From contig NZ_JALJVY010000010.1 of the NCBI RefSeq assembly GCF_024168485.1, positions 124,001 to 188,000 of the forward strand: DNA of 64,000 nucleotides, in the 5' to 3' direction. How positions within the stretch are numbered: position 1 is the stretch's first letter; each line of letters opens with the position of its first letter. The DNA comes from Sphingobium sp. OAS761 (lineage in GTDB: Bacteria > Pseudomonadota > Alphaproteobacteria > Sphingomonadales > Sphingomonadaceae). The notes below the pieces were generated by a model. The model was given only the letters and a program-made list of their open reading frames with translations. It ran no database searches and was not told where the DNA came from. The position numbers and the translations under genes are program-made. Of this stretch, positions 43,982 to 52,466 are shown in pieces.

Positions 43982-44974
43982 ATGAAGATAGACGCCACTG
44001 GCCTGGCCACAGGATTCGCTGCCTACGACCCTCTTTCGCTGGGCATCGAGCCAGGCGAGGCGGTGCTCGTCGATTTCAATGGATTTGACGGAGACGCCAT
44101 CAGCTTGGCGGCGATGGTCGAAGATTGGCTGCTGCGACTGCCCTGTCCGTCCATTGCGCTGATGCCCGTGCCCACAAGACTCCGCGGCTTTGATCTTTGC
44201 GTTTCGACCCTTGAGGAAGCTGAGCGCCTGACCGCCATCGTCGAAGCAAATCCTGTCGCTTCCACCATATTGATGCAAGCCTTGAGAATTATCGAAATTG
44301 TCCCGCCCCAACGCGGTTTGGTCATCGAATCTCTCGCATTTGCCACCTTACAACAGGGAGATGAATTCAAAAGATGGCTGCGCGCACGACCTGCCACCCC
44401 CTGCCAACCGCATCCCGTTGCGACAGATGCGCCGCCGGTTCTGACGGAGCGACGCGGTCGGGAACTCACGATCACTCTCAACAGGCCGGAAAACCGCAAC
44501 GCGATTGATACCGAGATGCGTGACGCGCTATTCGATGCATTTTCCCTGGCCGCGATGGAGCAGGAGTCGGAGCGCGTGCACGTACGGGGCGCCGGCGACA
44601 GCTTCAGCATAGGTGGGGCGCTCGGCGACTTCGGAAAGGTCGACAACGGAGCATCAGGGCACGTCATCCGCACCACGCGCCTGCCCGCCCGCATGCTGGC
44701 CGATCATGGCCAGAGATACCACTTCCATCTTAAAGGCGCATGCGTGGGAGCGGGCGTGGAGATCGCTGCGTTCGGAGGCTTTGTCTCGGCCACGCCCACC
44801 ACCTTCCTACGCTTGCCCGAAATTTCGATGGGACTGATCCCCGGTGCGGGAGGCTGCGTCAGCGTCACGCGCAGGATCGGCAGACAGGCGGCAGCGTGGA
44901 TGATGCTGACCGGCGCACGGATCAGTGCGCGCACCGCTTTGAAATGGGGCCTGATAGATGCCATAGAGGCCTGA
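43982..44974 (+). CDS. Enoyl-CoA hydratase with both catalytic Glu, C-terminally short and N-terminally extended
   Basis: 330 residues. The crotonase part (about 155-330) keeps both hydratase Glu residues, in GAGVEIAAFGG and RLPEISMGLIPGAGG. The first 140 residues look like the C-terminal helical part of another crotonase-fold protein (ANPVASTILMQALRI, then ESLAFATLQQGDEFKRWL), so the protein may be two crotonase halves joined, and it ends just after GLIDAIEA, without the usual helical tail. Hydrates an enoyl-CoA. ATG at 43982 chosen over 43946; divergent from the HSD10-like SDR. Confidence 0.83.
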   Translation: MKIDATGLATGFAAYDPLSLGIEPGEAVLVDFNGFDGDAISLAAMVEDWLLRLPCPSIALMPVPTRLRGFDLCVSTLEEAERLTAIVEANPVASTILMQALRIIEIVPPQRGLVIESLAFATLQQGDEFKRWLRARPATPCQPHPVATDAPPVLTERRGRELTITLNRPENRNAIDTEMRDALFDAFSLAAMEQESERVHVRGAGDSFSIGGALGDFGKVDNGASGHVIRTTRLPARMLADHGQRYHFHLKGACVGAGVEIAAFGGFVSATPTTFLRLPEISMGLIPGAGGCVSVTRRIGRQAAAWMMLTGARISARTALKWGLIDAIEA

Positions 44975-45059
44975 CCGCGCCCTTGGATAAACATACTGCG
45001 TGGAAACGGCCTGCAATCCTGGCGGGTGGCTTGACACCGGCCAGCCCGGGACCGGTGGT

Positions 45060-46226
45060 TCAGTCGCGGGCGAGCAGCATGGCCATCGCCAGCGGTCCGC
45101 CGCCAGCGCCGGTCACAGCGAGCTTCAGGTCGCGATCGACCTGCGTCTCTTCCGCCTGGCCCCGCAGTTGCCGCACGGCTTCGCGGACATAGCCAAACGC
45201 GTGGGTGCGGCCGGCGGCGATCTGCCCGCCATTAGTGTTGATGGGGAATACGCCATCCCGCGCGATGCGATGGCCGCCTTCCAGATAGCGGCCGCCTTCG
45301 CCGACGGGGCAAAAGCCCAGCGCCTCGATCCACTGTAACGTCAGAAAGCTGAATCCGTCGTAGAGCTGGCCGATATCGACGTCCTCCACCGTGAAGTCGC
45401 TCAATTCCCAAAGGCGCTTGCCTGTGGGATAGCAGGCCGCCTCGACGGGCTGGTCCCAGCTGTACCGGCCCGGCAGGCTCTGCGCGATGGCATCGATGCG
45501 GATCGGGACATTCTTAAGGTCGGCGCCGGTTTCCGCTGCCGACACGATGATGGCCGTGGAAGCGTCGGACAGCGTGTCGCAATCAAACAGGCATAACGGC
45601 GAGGAGATCATCCGGGCCGACAGATAATCCTCCATCGTGATCGGATCGCGGAAAATCGCTCTCGGATTGAGGGCGCCGTTGCGCCGCGCGTTGATCGCGA
45701 CCTGGCCCAGCTGCTCGCGCGTCGTTCCATAATCGTGGAAATGGCGCGACGCCATCTGCGCCGTCCAGTTCGCGGCGGAATAGGCATGATAGGGGATGAT
45801 GTGCTCCATGCCCCCGGACAGCCCCGCGGGCTGGACCGAGGGAAAGAGTTCCGGTTTCCTGCGCGCGGAGCCCTGGCAAACCGTGCGAAACACGACGACA
45901 TGGCGCGCCCAGCCTTGCTGGACGGCAGCAACGGCGCCTGCAATCGGGCCGTACTGCGCAGCGCTTTCAAACGCCCCGTTATACCAGGTGGCCTTGATGC
46001 CCAAGGCGTCGATGACCCCGTCGCAGCCGACCGGCCCCATGTCGAGCATCGTCTCTACTCGACCGGGCCAGGTCGCGACCCCGTCGATGTCCCCGACCCT
46101 CAGGCCCGCATTGTCCAGCGCATCTTTGATGGCATCGATGGTGAGAAGTAGCGGCAAGCGGTCGACGAATTTGCCGACGGCGGATTGACCAACGCCTGAA
46201 ATGATCGGGTCAGATTTGCTGGACAT
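45060..46226 (-). CDS. Thiolase-fold protein lacking catalytic cysteines (second Ltp2-like, putative retro-aldolase)
   Basis: 388 residues. The nucleophile region is AFESAAQYG and the second cysteine region is VTGAGGGPLAM, so both thiolase cysteines are absent; NEAF is LYDGFSF, and the GHP motif is AAGRTHAFG. The DUF35/OB-fold protein encoded just upstream (46316) is its likely partner. As with the pair at 18766/19917, the chemistry is probably a retro-aldol C-C cleavage rather than thiolysis. ATG at 46226 has GAGGATG before it. Sequence is clearly diverged from the first copy, suggesting a different substrate. Confidence 0.85.
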   Translation of the reverse strand: MSSKSDPIISGVGQSAVGKFVDRLPLLLTIDAIKDALDNAGLRVGDIDGVATWPGRVETMLDMGPVGCDGVIDALGIKATWYNGAFESAAQYGPIAGAVAAVQQGWARHVVVFRTVCQGSARRKPELFPSVQPAGLSGGMEHIIPYHAYSAANWTAQMASRHFHDYGTTREQLGQVAINARRNGALNPRAIFRDPITMEDYLSARMISSPLCLFDCDTLSDASTAIIVSAAETGADLKNVPIRIDAIAQSLPGRYSWDQPVEAACYPTGKRLWELSDFTVEDVDIGQLYDGFSFLTLQWIEALGFCPVGEGGRYLEGGHRIARDGVFPINTNGGQIAAGRTHAFGYVREAVRQLRGQAEETQVDRDLKLAVTGAGGGPLAMAMLLARD

Positions 46227-46315
46227 GTTTCATCCTCGGTTCAAGCGTGCGGTGCGCGATCGGAGGTTCGGCGGGCGTCTTTCCGATCCGGCCCTGCCAA
46301 TGCATCGGCCGCGCC

Positions 46316-46717
46316 TCATCGCGAATGCGTGAACAGGGGGAACCAGAGCCCGTCCTGCTCCTCGAACGTCACGTGCACGGCATCGCCGATCCTGCTTTCC
46401 AGCGCCCGTTCGCCAACGATATTGGTCGTGAGCAGAACATCGTCCACGCCATCCAGTGAAACGCGGGCGATGACATAGGGCACCTTCAGACCGGGCACCC
46501 ACGGCTGATGATTCACGGTGACGCTGTACACGGTGCCGGTACCCGAAACCGTTTCCGGCGCCACCTCCTCACTCAGACATTTCGCGCAAATCGGACGAGG
46601 CGGATGCAGCCACGTCCCACATGCTTGGCAGCGCAAGATCTGCAGTTGCCCTGCCTTGCCCGCTTGCCAGAAGAACTGGTTCACGGGATCGACAAGGGGA
46701 CGTGGGCGAGGAGTCAT
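46316..46717 (-). CDS. DUF35 OB-fold protein with intact Cys4 zinc ribbon
   Basis: 133 residues. Cys30, Cys33, Cys44 and Cys47 (ILRCQACG, then RPICAKCLSE) form the rubredoxin-like zinc ribbon, followed by the OB-fold (SGTGTVYSVTVNHQPW, YVIARVSLDGVDDVLLTTN). It partners the thiolase-fold protein encoded 89 bases downstream. Compare the homologous protein at 19917, which lost all four cysteines. ATG at 46717. Confidence 0.88.
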   Translation of the reverse strand: MTPRPRPLVDPVNQFFWQAGKAGQLQILRCQACGTWLHPPRPICAKCLSEEVAPETVSGTGTVYSVTVNHQPWVPGLKVPYVIARVSLDGVDDVLLTTNIVGERALESRIGDAVHVTFEEQDGLWFPLFTHSR

Positions 46718-46873
46718 TGCAGGAACCGTCCTTCAAAAGGAGGCGAGGGTCATCATGGCGATAGAGCAAAAGCCAGTGCGACAGGGCAAACCATCACAGG
46801 TAGGATGTTGCCGCAAATCGCTGTCCCGGCTTTGGCCAATTGCCGCTGAAAGCTAAAGATGGTTACGATAACC

Positions 46874-46908
46874 TCTGCTATATGAGGTGCGCCATATAAG
46901 ATAGCAGA
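46874..46908. promoter_or_regulatory. Inverted repeat TCTGCTAT...ATAGCAGA upstream of the thioesterase
   Basis: Eight-base arms (46874-46881 and 46901-46908) about 40 bases before the 4HBT thioesterase start. It could be an operator or an mRNA leader hairpin. The arms contain no match to the other operator families in this window. Confidence 0.35.
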
Positions 46909-46947
46909 AGTTGAATACGACTTCTCAAAAATTCAGGGTATATAGTT

Positions 46948-47376
46948 ATGTATAATGAATCAATACCAGAGAAATTTTATGCAGAAACTACGATTAATGT
47001 CAGATTTTCTGATACGGATATGCACGGACACGTCAACAACTCCAACATTTCCACTTATTTCGAGATAGGTCGCGACACCATATTACGAGACAAATTCGAA
47101 TTAATGTCCGTTGAAAACCGAAGTTTCGTTTTGGCGCAATATGGCGTCATCTTTTCAAGAGAAGTAAATTTCCCAGGATATGTGAAAATTATTTCAAAAG
47201 TGAGAAAAGTTGGAAGATCATCAGTAACTTTAGAACAAGTTCTTTATCAGGACGATGTCATTTGTGCAAAATCAGATAGCACCATAGTATATTTCAACAC
47301 AGAAATTCGGCGTTCAGAACATTTGCCTGACTGGATGGTGACATTGTTGAAAGGAGCCATCTCCGACACAGAATGA
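46948..47376 (+). CDS. 4HBT-type (YbgC-like) acyl-CoA thioesterase, low-GC gene
   Basis: 142 residues of hotdog fold. VRFSDTDMHGHVNNSNISTYFEIGR is the signature of YbgC/4HBT thioesterases, with the Asp in SDTD and the following Asn residues. It cleaves short or aromatic acyl-CoA thioesters, or similar. Codons favour A and T at wobble positions (AAA, ATT, GAA, TTA); I count about 38% G+C over 46981-47340, versus a GC-rich surround. The gene was probably imported. ATG at 46948; convergent with the ECH-like gene 122 bases away. Confidence 0.85.
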   Translation: MYNESIPEKFYAETTINVRFSDTDMHGHVNNSNISTYFEIGRDTILRDKFELMSVENRSFVLAQYGVIFSREVNFPGYVKIISKVRKVGRSSVTLEQVLYQDDVICAKSDSTIVYFNTEIRRSEHLPDWMVTLLKGAISDTE

Positions 47377-47498
47377 ATTGGTTGTTCCGAGCTTTGCTGA
47401 GGCGATCTCCTATGTGGCGCCTGTTGCCGTAACCCCTTCGGCGCCAGCCGGCCGGACTTCATTCGGAATGCCGATGCGCCCCCTTCTCGCTCCACCTG

Positions 47499-48323
47499 CT
47501 ATTCGCCTTTGCGGTTGGCCTGTGCCATTTCGGCCAGGCCGGCGGTCGTGACCTGTCCATGGGTGGCCCATGCGTTTGCATGGCCGAGTGAATGGGTCTG
47601 GAAGGCGAAATCGAGGGCAGAGTGCATGCCTTGGGCGTCCAGCGTCGCGTTGACGGCGCGTTTGGCCATGCGCATGGCATGGGGCGGCATTTGCGCGATC
47701 TGGCTGGCGAGGGCAAAGGTCGCTTCGTCCAGTTCGGCGCGAGGAACGATGCGGTTGACCATGCCCAGACGATGCGCTTCCTCCGCGCCCATCCATCCGG
47801 CGGTGAACAGCATTTCCTTGGCCTTGCGAGCGCCCCATTCCCATGCGTGACCCTGATATTCGACCCCGCCAATGCCCATCCGGGCGACAGGATCGCAGAA
47901 GCGGGCATCGTCGGCGGCGACGATCAGGTCCATCGGCCAGCACAGCATCAGGCCCGCCGCCACGCAGGCGCCCTGGACTGAGGCGATGGTGGGCTTGGGA
48001 ATGTCGCGCCAGCGCCGGGAATAGCCGAAATAATGCTGGGACTCCCAGTCGTACATGCGCAGCAGGCCGGTCTGGGAGACGTCGTCGAACATGCTCTTCC
48101 ACGGCTCCTGCTCCAGTACTGCAGGAGCGATGTCGTGGCCGGTGGAGAAATGCTTGCCTTCCGTGCGGAGAACGATGACCCGTACATCTTCATCCGACAC
48201 CGCTTGCGAGAAGCGGCCGTCAAGTTCTTCAAGGAGAGCCGCGTTCTGGGCGTTCCCGGCGTCGGGCCGATTTATGGTGACCAGAGCGACGCGGTCGCGC
48301 ACCTCGTAAACAATATAGCTCAT
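47499..48323 (-). CDS. Enoyl-CoA hydratase/isomerase-family protein
   Basis: 274 residues from the ATG at 48323, which sits 7 bases after GAGGAGT; a start at 48329 would be too close to it. Crotonase fold with oxyanion parts GKHFSTGHDI and GACVAAGLML. The first hydratase Glu is Met and the second is in DPVAR, so the canonical pair is missing; a Glu in GGVEYQGH is present. Such members may be isomerases, lyases or hydrolases. Substrate unknown. Divergent from the acyl-CoA dehydrogenase pair at 48594. Confidence 0.87.
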   Translation of the reverse strand: MSYIVYEVRDRVALVTINRPDAGNAQNAALLEELDGRFSQAVSDEDVRVIVLRTEGKHFSTGHDIAPAVLEQEPWKSMFDDVSQTGLLRMYDWESQHYFGYSRRWRDIPKPTIASVQGACVAAGLMLCWPMDLIVAADDARFCDPVARMGIGGVEYQGHAWEWGARKAKEMLFTAGWMGAEEAHRLGMVNRIVPRAELDEATFALASQIAQMPPHAMRMAKRAVNATLDAQGMHSALDFAFQTHSLGHANAWATHGQVTTAGLAEMAQANRKGE

Positions 48324-48593
48324 TCCCATACTCCTCGAATCTCGCGGCCCGGCACCTTCATGAATGCGGGCGCAACCGGCGCCCCGCGTTCGCGGCCGGA
48401 TGTCTGATCTACGTCAACCCATACAGAATCAATCGCGCCATTGTCTTTCCGAAAGATCCGCATCGCACTCATCGCATCTGCGATTGGTTGCGCCTTCTTC
48501 TGGCAGAGTGAGTCCGCATCGGCCATCTGAGCGGCCGGTTTCAGACGCATGCCATTCGGGCATGCCGGCAGCCCCGCCAACAGGGATGGCTTA

Positions 48594-49733
48594 GTGCAGA
48601 CTTTCACGTTCAAGCCGTTTGACATGCCTGCCAATGCGGCGGCGCTGCGCGAGCAGGTGCGTGCCTTCATTCGCGACAATATGACCGATGGCGACATCGC
48701 CCGCCGCGCCAATTGCTGGCAGGTCAATGATCCCGATTTCAGCCGCGCCCTCGGCAAGGCGGGTCTGATAGGCCTGTCGCTGCCCAGGCAATATGGCGGC
48801 CACGACCGTAGCGCGCTGGAACGATACATCGTCCTGGAGGAGCTGCTCTCGGTCGGCGCCCCGGTGGGTGCCCATTGGATCGCGGATCGCCAGACTGCGC
48901 CTTTGCTGCTGCGCTACGGCACCGAAGAACAGCGCCGTCGCTGGATACCGGGCATCGCCGCAGGCGAAGTCTATGGCTGCATCGGCCTTAGCGAACCCAA
49001 TGCCGGCTCCGATCTGGCATCCGTCCGTTCTTCGGCCCGGCGCGATGGTGATGGCTGGGTGTTGAACGGCCAGAAGATCTGGACCACCAACGCCCATATC
49101 GCGCACATCATGATCGGCCTCTTCCGCAGCGAGGAGGGGTCCGAGCGCAATGCCAGACTTAGCCAGTTCCTCATCCCGCTGGACACCCCCGGCATCACCA
49201 TCCGCCCGATCATCAATCTCACCGGCGAACATGACTTCAACGAGGTCTTTTTCGACGACGTGAAGCTCCCCGCCGATGCGTTGATCGGTGAAGAGGGGCA
49301 AGGGTGGGCACAGGCCACAGCGGAACTCTCCCTAGAGCGCTCAGGCCCCGAACGCTATCTGTCCAGCATGGTGCTCGTCACGGAACTCGTCCGCCATGCC
49401 GCCAAGAGCGGCGATCCCGCCGCGATCGCGCTGGCGGGCCGCTTTACCAGCGAAGCCTGGACCCTACGCCAGATGTCCCTGGCCGTGGCGGGGCGGATGG
49501 CCATGGGCGAGGACCCGGCGCTGGAAGCCACGATCGTCAAGGACCTTGGCAACAGTTTCGAGCAGGCCGTTCCCCAACTGGTGCAGCAGGTGATCGAACT
49601 TGATCTGTCGTCGGACGATCCGCTGGCGCTGCTTGCGGCGCAACTGCTGCAAGTTTCGCCCAGCTTCTCGCTGCGCGGCGGGACGCGCGAAATCCTGCGC
49701 GGCATCGTGGCTCGGGGGCTAGGCTTGAGATGA
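48594..49733 (+). CDS. Acyl-CoA dehydrogenase, alpha-type subunit
   Basis: 379 residues from GTG at 48594. This gives the standard alpha N-terminus, and AGGGATGG precedes it; an ATG at 48549 would add 15 residues without homology. Segments GLSEPNAGSDLASVR, NGQKIWTTNAHIAH, likely catalytic Glu in LERSGPERY, and a RGGTREILRGI end. Clearly a paralogue of the protein encoded at 38739. Overlaps the beta gene by four bases; the two should form one alpha2beta2 enzyme acting on a large acyl-CoA. Confidence 0.92.
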   Translation: MQTFTFKPFDMPANAAALREQVRAFIRDNMTDGDIARRANCWQVNDPDFSRALGKAGLIGLSLPRQYGGHDRSALERYIVLEELLSVGAPVGAHWIADRQTAPLLLRYGTEEQRRRWIPGIAAGEVYGCIGLSEPNAGSDLASVRSSARRDGDGWVLNGQKIWTTNAHIAHIMIGLFRSEEGSERNARLSQFLIPLDTPGITIRPIINLTGEHDFNEVFFDDVKLPADALIGEEGQGWAQATAELSLERSGPERYLSSMVLVTELVRHAAKSGDPAAIALAGRFTSEAWTLRQMSLAVAGRMAMGEDPALEATIVKDLGNSFEQAVPQLVQQVIELDLSSDDPLALLAAQLLQVSPSFSLRGGTREILRGIVARGLGLR

Positions 49734-50758
49734 ATGAACAGCAGACCATGCTGGCCGACATGGCCAGCGCCCTCTTCGCCGACCTGTCGCACGGCGCGAC
49801 GCTCGCGGCGGATTGGGGGCGGATCGAGGACATGGGCTTTACCGGCCTTCTCCTGGCCGAGGAATCCGGCGGTTTCGGGGGCGGATGGGCGGATGCGGCC
49901 ATCCTGTTCCGCCTGGCGGGCTATCATGCCCTGTCGCTGCCGCTGGTCGAGGCGGTGGTCGCCGCGCGCCTGGCGAACGACGCCGGCTTCGCGCAGCATG
50001 GCTTCGGCACGATCGCGGAGAAAGCGGAAGGGCAGTTCGAGCAGGGACGCTTCACGGGGGTCGTGCGCGGTGCGGCATGGGGCAGGAACGCGGCATTCGT
50101 GGCCGCGCCGGCGCCCGGTGGCGGTGCGATGCTTCTCTCCGTGGGCGACGCAAAGGTGGAAGAGCGCGAAAATCCTGCCGGTGAGCCGCGCGATATACTG
50201 CATTTTTCAGGTGCGCCCGCGGCAACCTTGACCGTTGACCTGTTCGCGCTCGGGGCGGCGGCCCGGTCCATGCAGGCTGCGGGTGCGCTCGACGCCGCGC
50301 TCGCTCTAGCGGTCGGTTATGTCAATGATCGCAAGCAGTTCGGCAAGCCGCTCGGCAAGCTTCAAGCCGTGCAGCAGGCGCTCGCGGTCTTCGCGTGCGA
50401 GGCCGCCGCCGCGAACATCGCGGCGACCGCCGTCGCGCAAGCGCTCGATCGCGGCGATTTCGATTATGAAGTCGCCGCGGCCAAGATCCGGACGAACATC
50501 GCCGCAGGGATTGGCACGGCGGTGGCGCATCAGGCGCATGGCGCGATCGGCTTCACGCATGAATATGGGCTTCATCCGCTGACGCGAAGGCTTTGGTCCT
50601 GGCGATCCGAATTTGGAAGCGAGCAGCACTGGTCGATGATCCTTGGCCATCACGTCACTACGGCCGACGCTGATCATTACTGGGCCGACATGACCCGGAG
50701 ATCCGACGCGACCACGCCATCATCGCCGGGATGCGCCGGTCCCGGCGAGCAGGCATGA
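49730..50758 (+). CDS. Acyl-CoA dehydrogenase, beta-type subunit
   Basis: 342 residues. Flavin motif NDRKQFGKPLGKLQ and the HQAHGAIGFTHEYGLHPLTRRLW end are those of the beta partners. Closely related in layout to the protein encoded at 39896. ATG overlaps the alpha stop (TGA in ATGA). The CMD-family gene starts 23 bases later, so the alpha, beta, CMD and SDR genes likely form one transcript (48594-52337). Confidence 0.92.
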   Translation: MNEQQTMLADMASALFADLSHGATLAADWGRIEDMGFTGLLLAEESGGFGGGWADAAILFRLAGYHALSLPLVEAVVAARLANDAGFAQHGFGTIAEKAEGQFEQGRFTGVVRGAAWGRNAAFVAAPAPGGGAMLLSVGDAKVEERENPAGEPRDILHFSGAPAATLTVDLFALGAAARSMQAAGALDAALALAVGYVNDRKQFGKPLGKLQAVQQALAVFACEAAAANIAATAVAQALDRGDFDYEVAAAKIRTNIAAGIGTAVAHQAHGAIGFTHEYGLHPLTRRLWSWRSEFGSEQHWSMILGHHVTTADADHYWADMTRRSDATTPSSPGCAGPGEQA

Positions 50759-50781
50759 CAGGACAATGAAGGAGAGTAGCG

Positions 50782-51555
50782 ATGCAAGCTGATCCGGATC
50801 CGCGGCGTGCCGTCGGTACCAGGACCATGGAAGAGGTTGTCCGCAAACGGCCCCCTGAAAGTCCTACGTTGCTGGAAGAGACGATCCGGGATTTCGGCTT
50901 CGCCGAAATCTGGACCCGTCCAGGGCTGGACCGGCGCTCCCGATACTGGATATCGATCAGCGCCTCAGCGGCCACGGCGCTAACGGACCCGCTGGAGGAT
51001 TATGTCCACGGCGCGCTGCGCAGCGGCGAGATAAGCCTGGCTGAACTGCGCGAGGGCGTCCTGCACTTCGCCGTCTATATGGGGTGGCCGCTGGGGCGCC
51101 AGTTCGACCGGATCGTTACGAAAGTCGCAGACTCCCTGGGCCTGAGCGCGGACGTGCCGAACCTGCGGGACAGACCATGGGATCCGGACGAGCGGTTCGC
51201 GTTCGGCAAGGCGAGCTATATCGACATCATGACATTCCCCAGCCCGGAAGGGCCGACACCCTTCTACGACGCGGGGATCAAGAATTTCGTGTTCGGCGAA
51301 ATGTGGATGCGCCCCGGACTCGATCAGCGCGCGCGTCGCTGGATCACGCTGGCCTGCGTCGGTGCGTCGGATTCACCGAACCCGATCGCCACCCATGTCT
51401 ACGCCGCCATGAAAACGGGCGACGCAACCGTCGATGAAATGAAGGAATTCGTTCTTCATTACGCGTTCGAGCTCGGCTGGCCGAAGGGATCGGTCATGCA
51501 GACCGCGGTGGAAACCATGGCCGACAGGATCGCGCGAGGCCTTGAGTGGATGTGA
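50782..51555 (+). CDS. Carboxymuconolactone decarboxylase family protein, two tandem domains
   Basis: 257 residues with two CMD-like repeats: the first includes IWTRPGLDRRSRYWISISASA and VLHFAVYMGWPL, the second MWMRPGLDQRARRWITLAC and VLHYAFELGWPK. The fold is that of the AhpD/CMD family, but I see no CxxC redox pair. CMD itself isomerises/decarboxylates a lactone in the protocatechuate route; here the reaction is unknown. ATG at 50782 with GGAGAG upstream; the next gene overlaps its end. Confidence 0.85.
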   Translation: MQADPDPRRAVGTRTMEEVVRKRPPESPTLLEETIRDFGFAEIWTRPGLDRRSRYWISISASAATALTDPLEDYVHGALRSGEISLAELREGVLHFAVYMGWPLGRQFDRIVTKVADSLGLSADVPNLRDRPWDPDERFAFGKASYIDIMTFPSPEGPTPFYDAGIKNFVFGEMWMRPGLDQRARRWITLACVGASDSPNPIATHVYAAMKTGDATVDEMKEFVLHYAFELGWPKGSVMQTAVETMADRIARGLEWM

Positions 51556-52337
51556 GCGGATCAGGCGCGAACCGAAACGCCATGCGCTGCAGCCATGAAG
51601 GCAAGGCCTCGATCGTCACGGGCGCGGCTGGCGGGCTTGGCCGCGAGGTAGGCCTGGCGATCGCCCGCGCTGGCGGCGAGGTGTTTCTGGTGGATCGCAA
51701 TCCGGAAGGGCTGGCGCAGACCCAGGCCTTGATAGGAGAGGCTGGTGGCCGCGCACATGTTCATGTCGCCGACCTGTCGGATCCGGATGCTTGCCGTCGG
51801 GCCGTGGAAGCCGGCCGGGCGGCCATGGGCGGGATCGACTCGCTGTGCAACGTGGCGGGCGTCATCTTCTTCGCTCATGCGACCGAGATGAGCGCGGAAC
51901 AGTGGCACAAGACGCTGGCGATCAATCTCAGCGCCCCCTTCTTCCTGTGCCAGGCCGCGATTCCCCACCTGATCGAGCGCAAGGGCGCCATCGTCAACGT
52001 CGCGTCCTCGGCGGCGTTCGTGGGGCAGGCCTATGTTGCCGCCTACGCCGCCAGCAAGGCGGGACTCGCGCATCTGACACGGTCCCTGGCGATGGAATAT
52101 GTGCGGGCGCCGATACGGATCAATGCCGTCGCTCCCGGCGGCATGGCAACGCCGATGGGCGCGACCGTGTCCATGCCGGAGGGGATAGACATGACACTGG
52201 TCGAGCGGTTCAGCGGCATGCGAGGCTTCGTCGAGGTTCCGGATGTCGCCGACATGATCTGCTATCTGGCATCCGACGCGGCGCAGGGCTTCCATGGCGC
52301 CGTCATCAACATGGATGCGGGGATTACCGCGGGGTGA
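51546..52337 (+). CDS. Short-chain dehydrogenase/reductase
   Basis: 263 residues from GTG at 51546, which overlaps the CMD gene by ten bases and has GAGG six bases before it; ATG at 51582 would be an alternative. TGAAGGLG cofactor motif, CNVAGV, catalytic Ser in VASSAAF and YAASK. A classical NAD(P)-dependent oxidoreductase, substrate unknown. Last gene of the 48594-52337 group. Confidence 0.9.
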   Translation: MDVSGSGANRNAMRCSHEGKASIVTGAAGGLGREVGLAIARAGGEVFLVDRNPEGLAQTQALIGEAGGRAHVHVADLSDPDACRRAVEAGRAAMGGIDSLCNVAGVIFFAHATEMSAEQWHKTLAINLSAPFFLCQAAIPHLIERKGAIVNVASSAAFVGQAYVAAYAASKAGLAHLTRSLAMEYVRAPIRINAVAPGGMATPMGATVSMPEGIDMTLVERFSGMRGFVEVPDVADMICYLASDAAQGFHGAVINMDAGITAG

Positions 52338-52466
52338 TCTTGGGCCGGGTGACAAGCCGCGACGCGACCCCTGCATTACCCCTTTGGCCCACCGCATCGC
52401 CGGCCTGGGCAAGCCACTCATGCGCATGACCTGCGCTTCATCCGTTCGGAAATTTGGAGATAAGGT

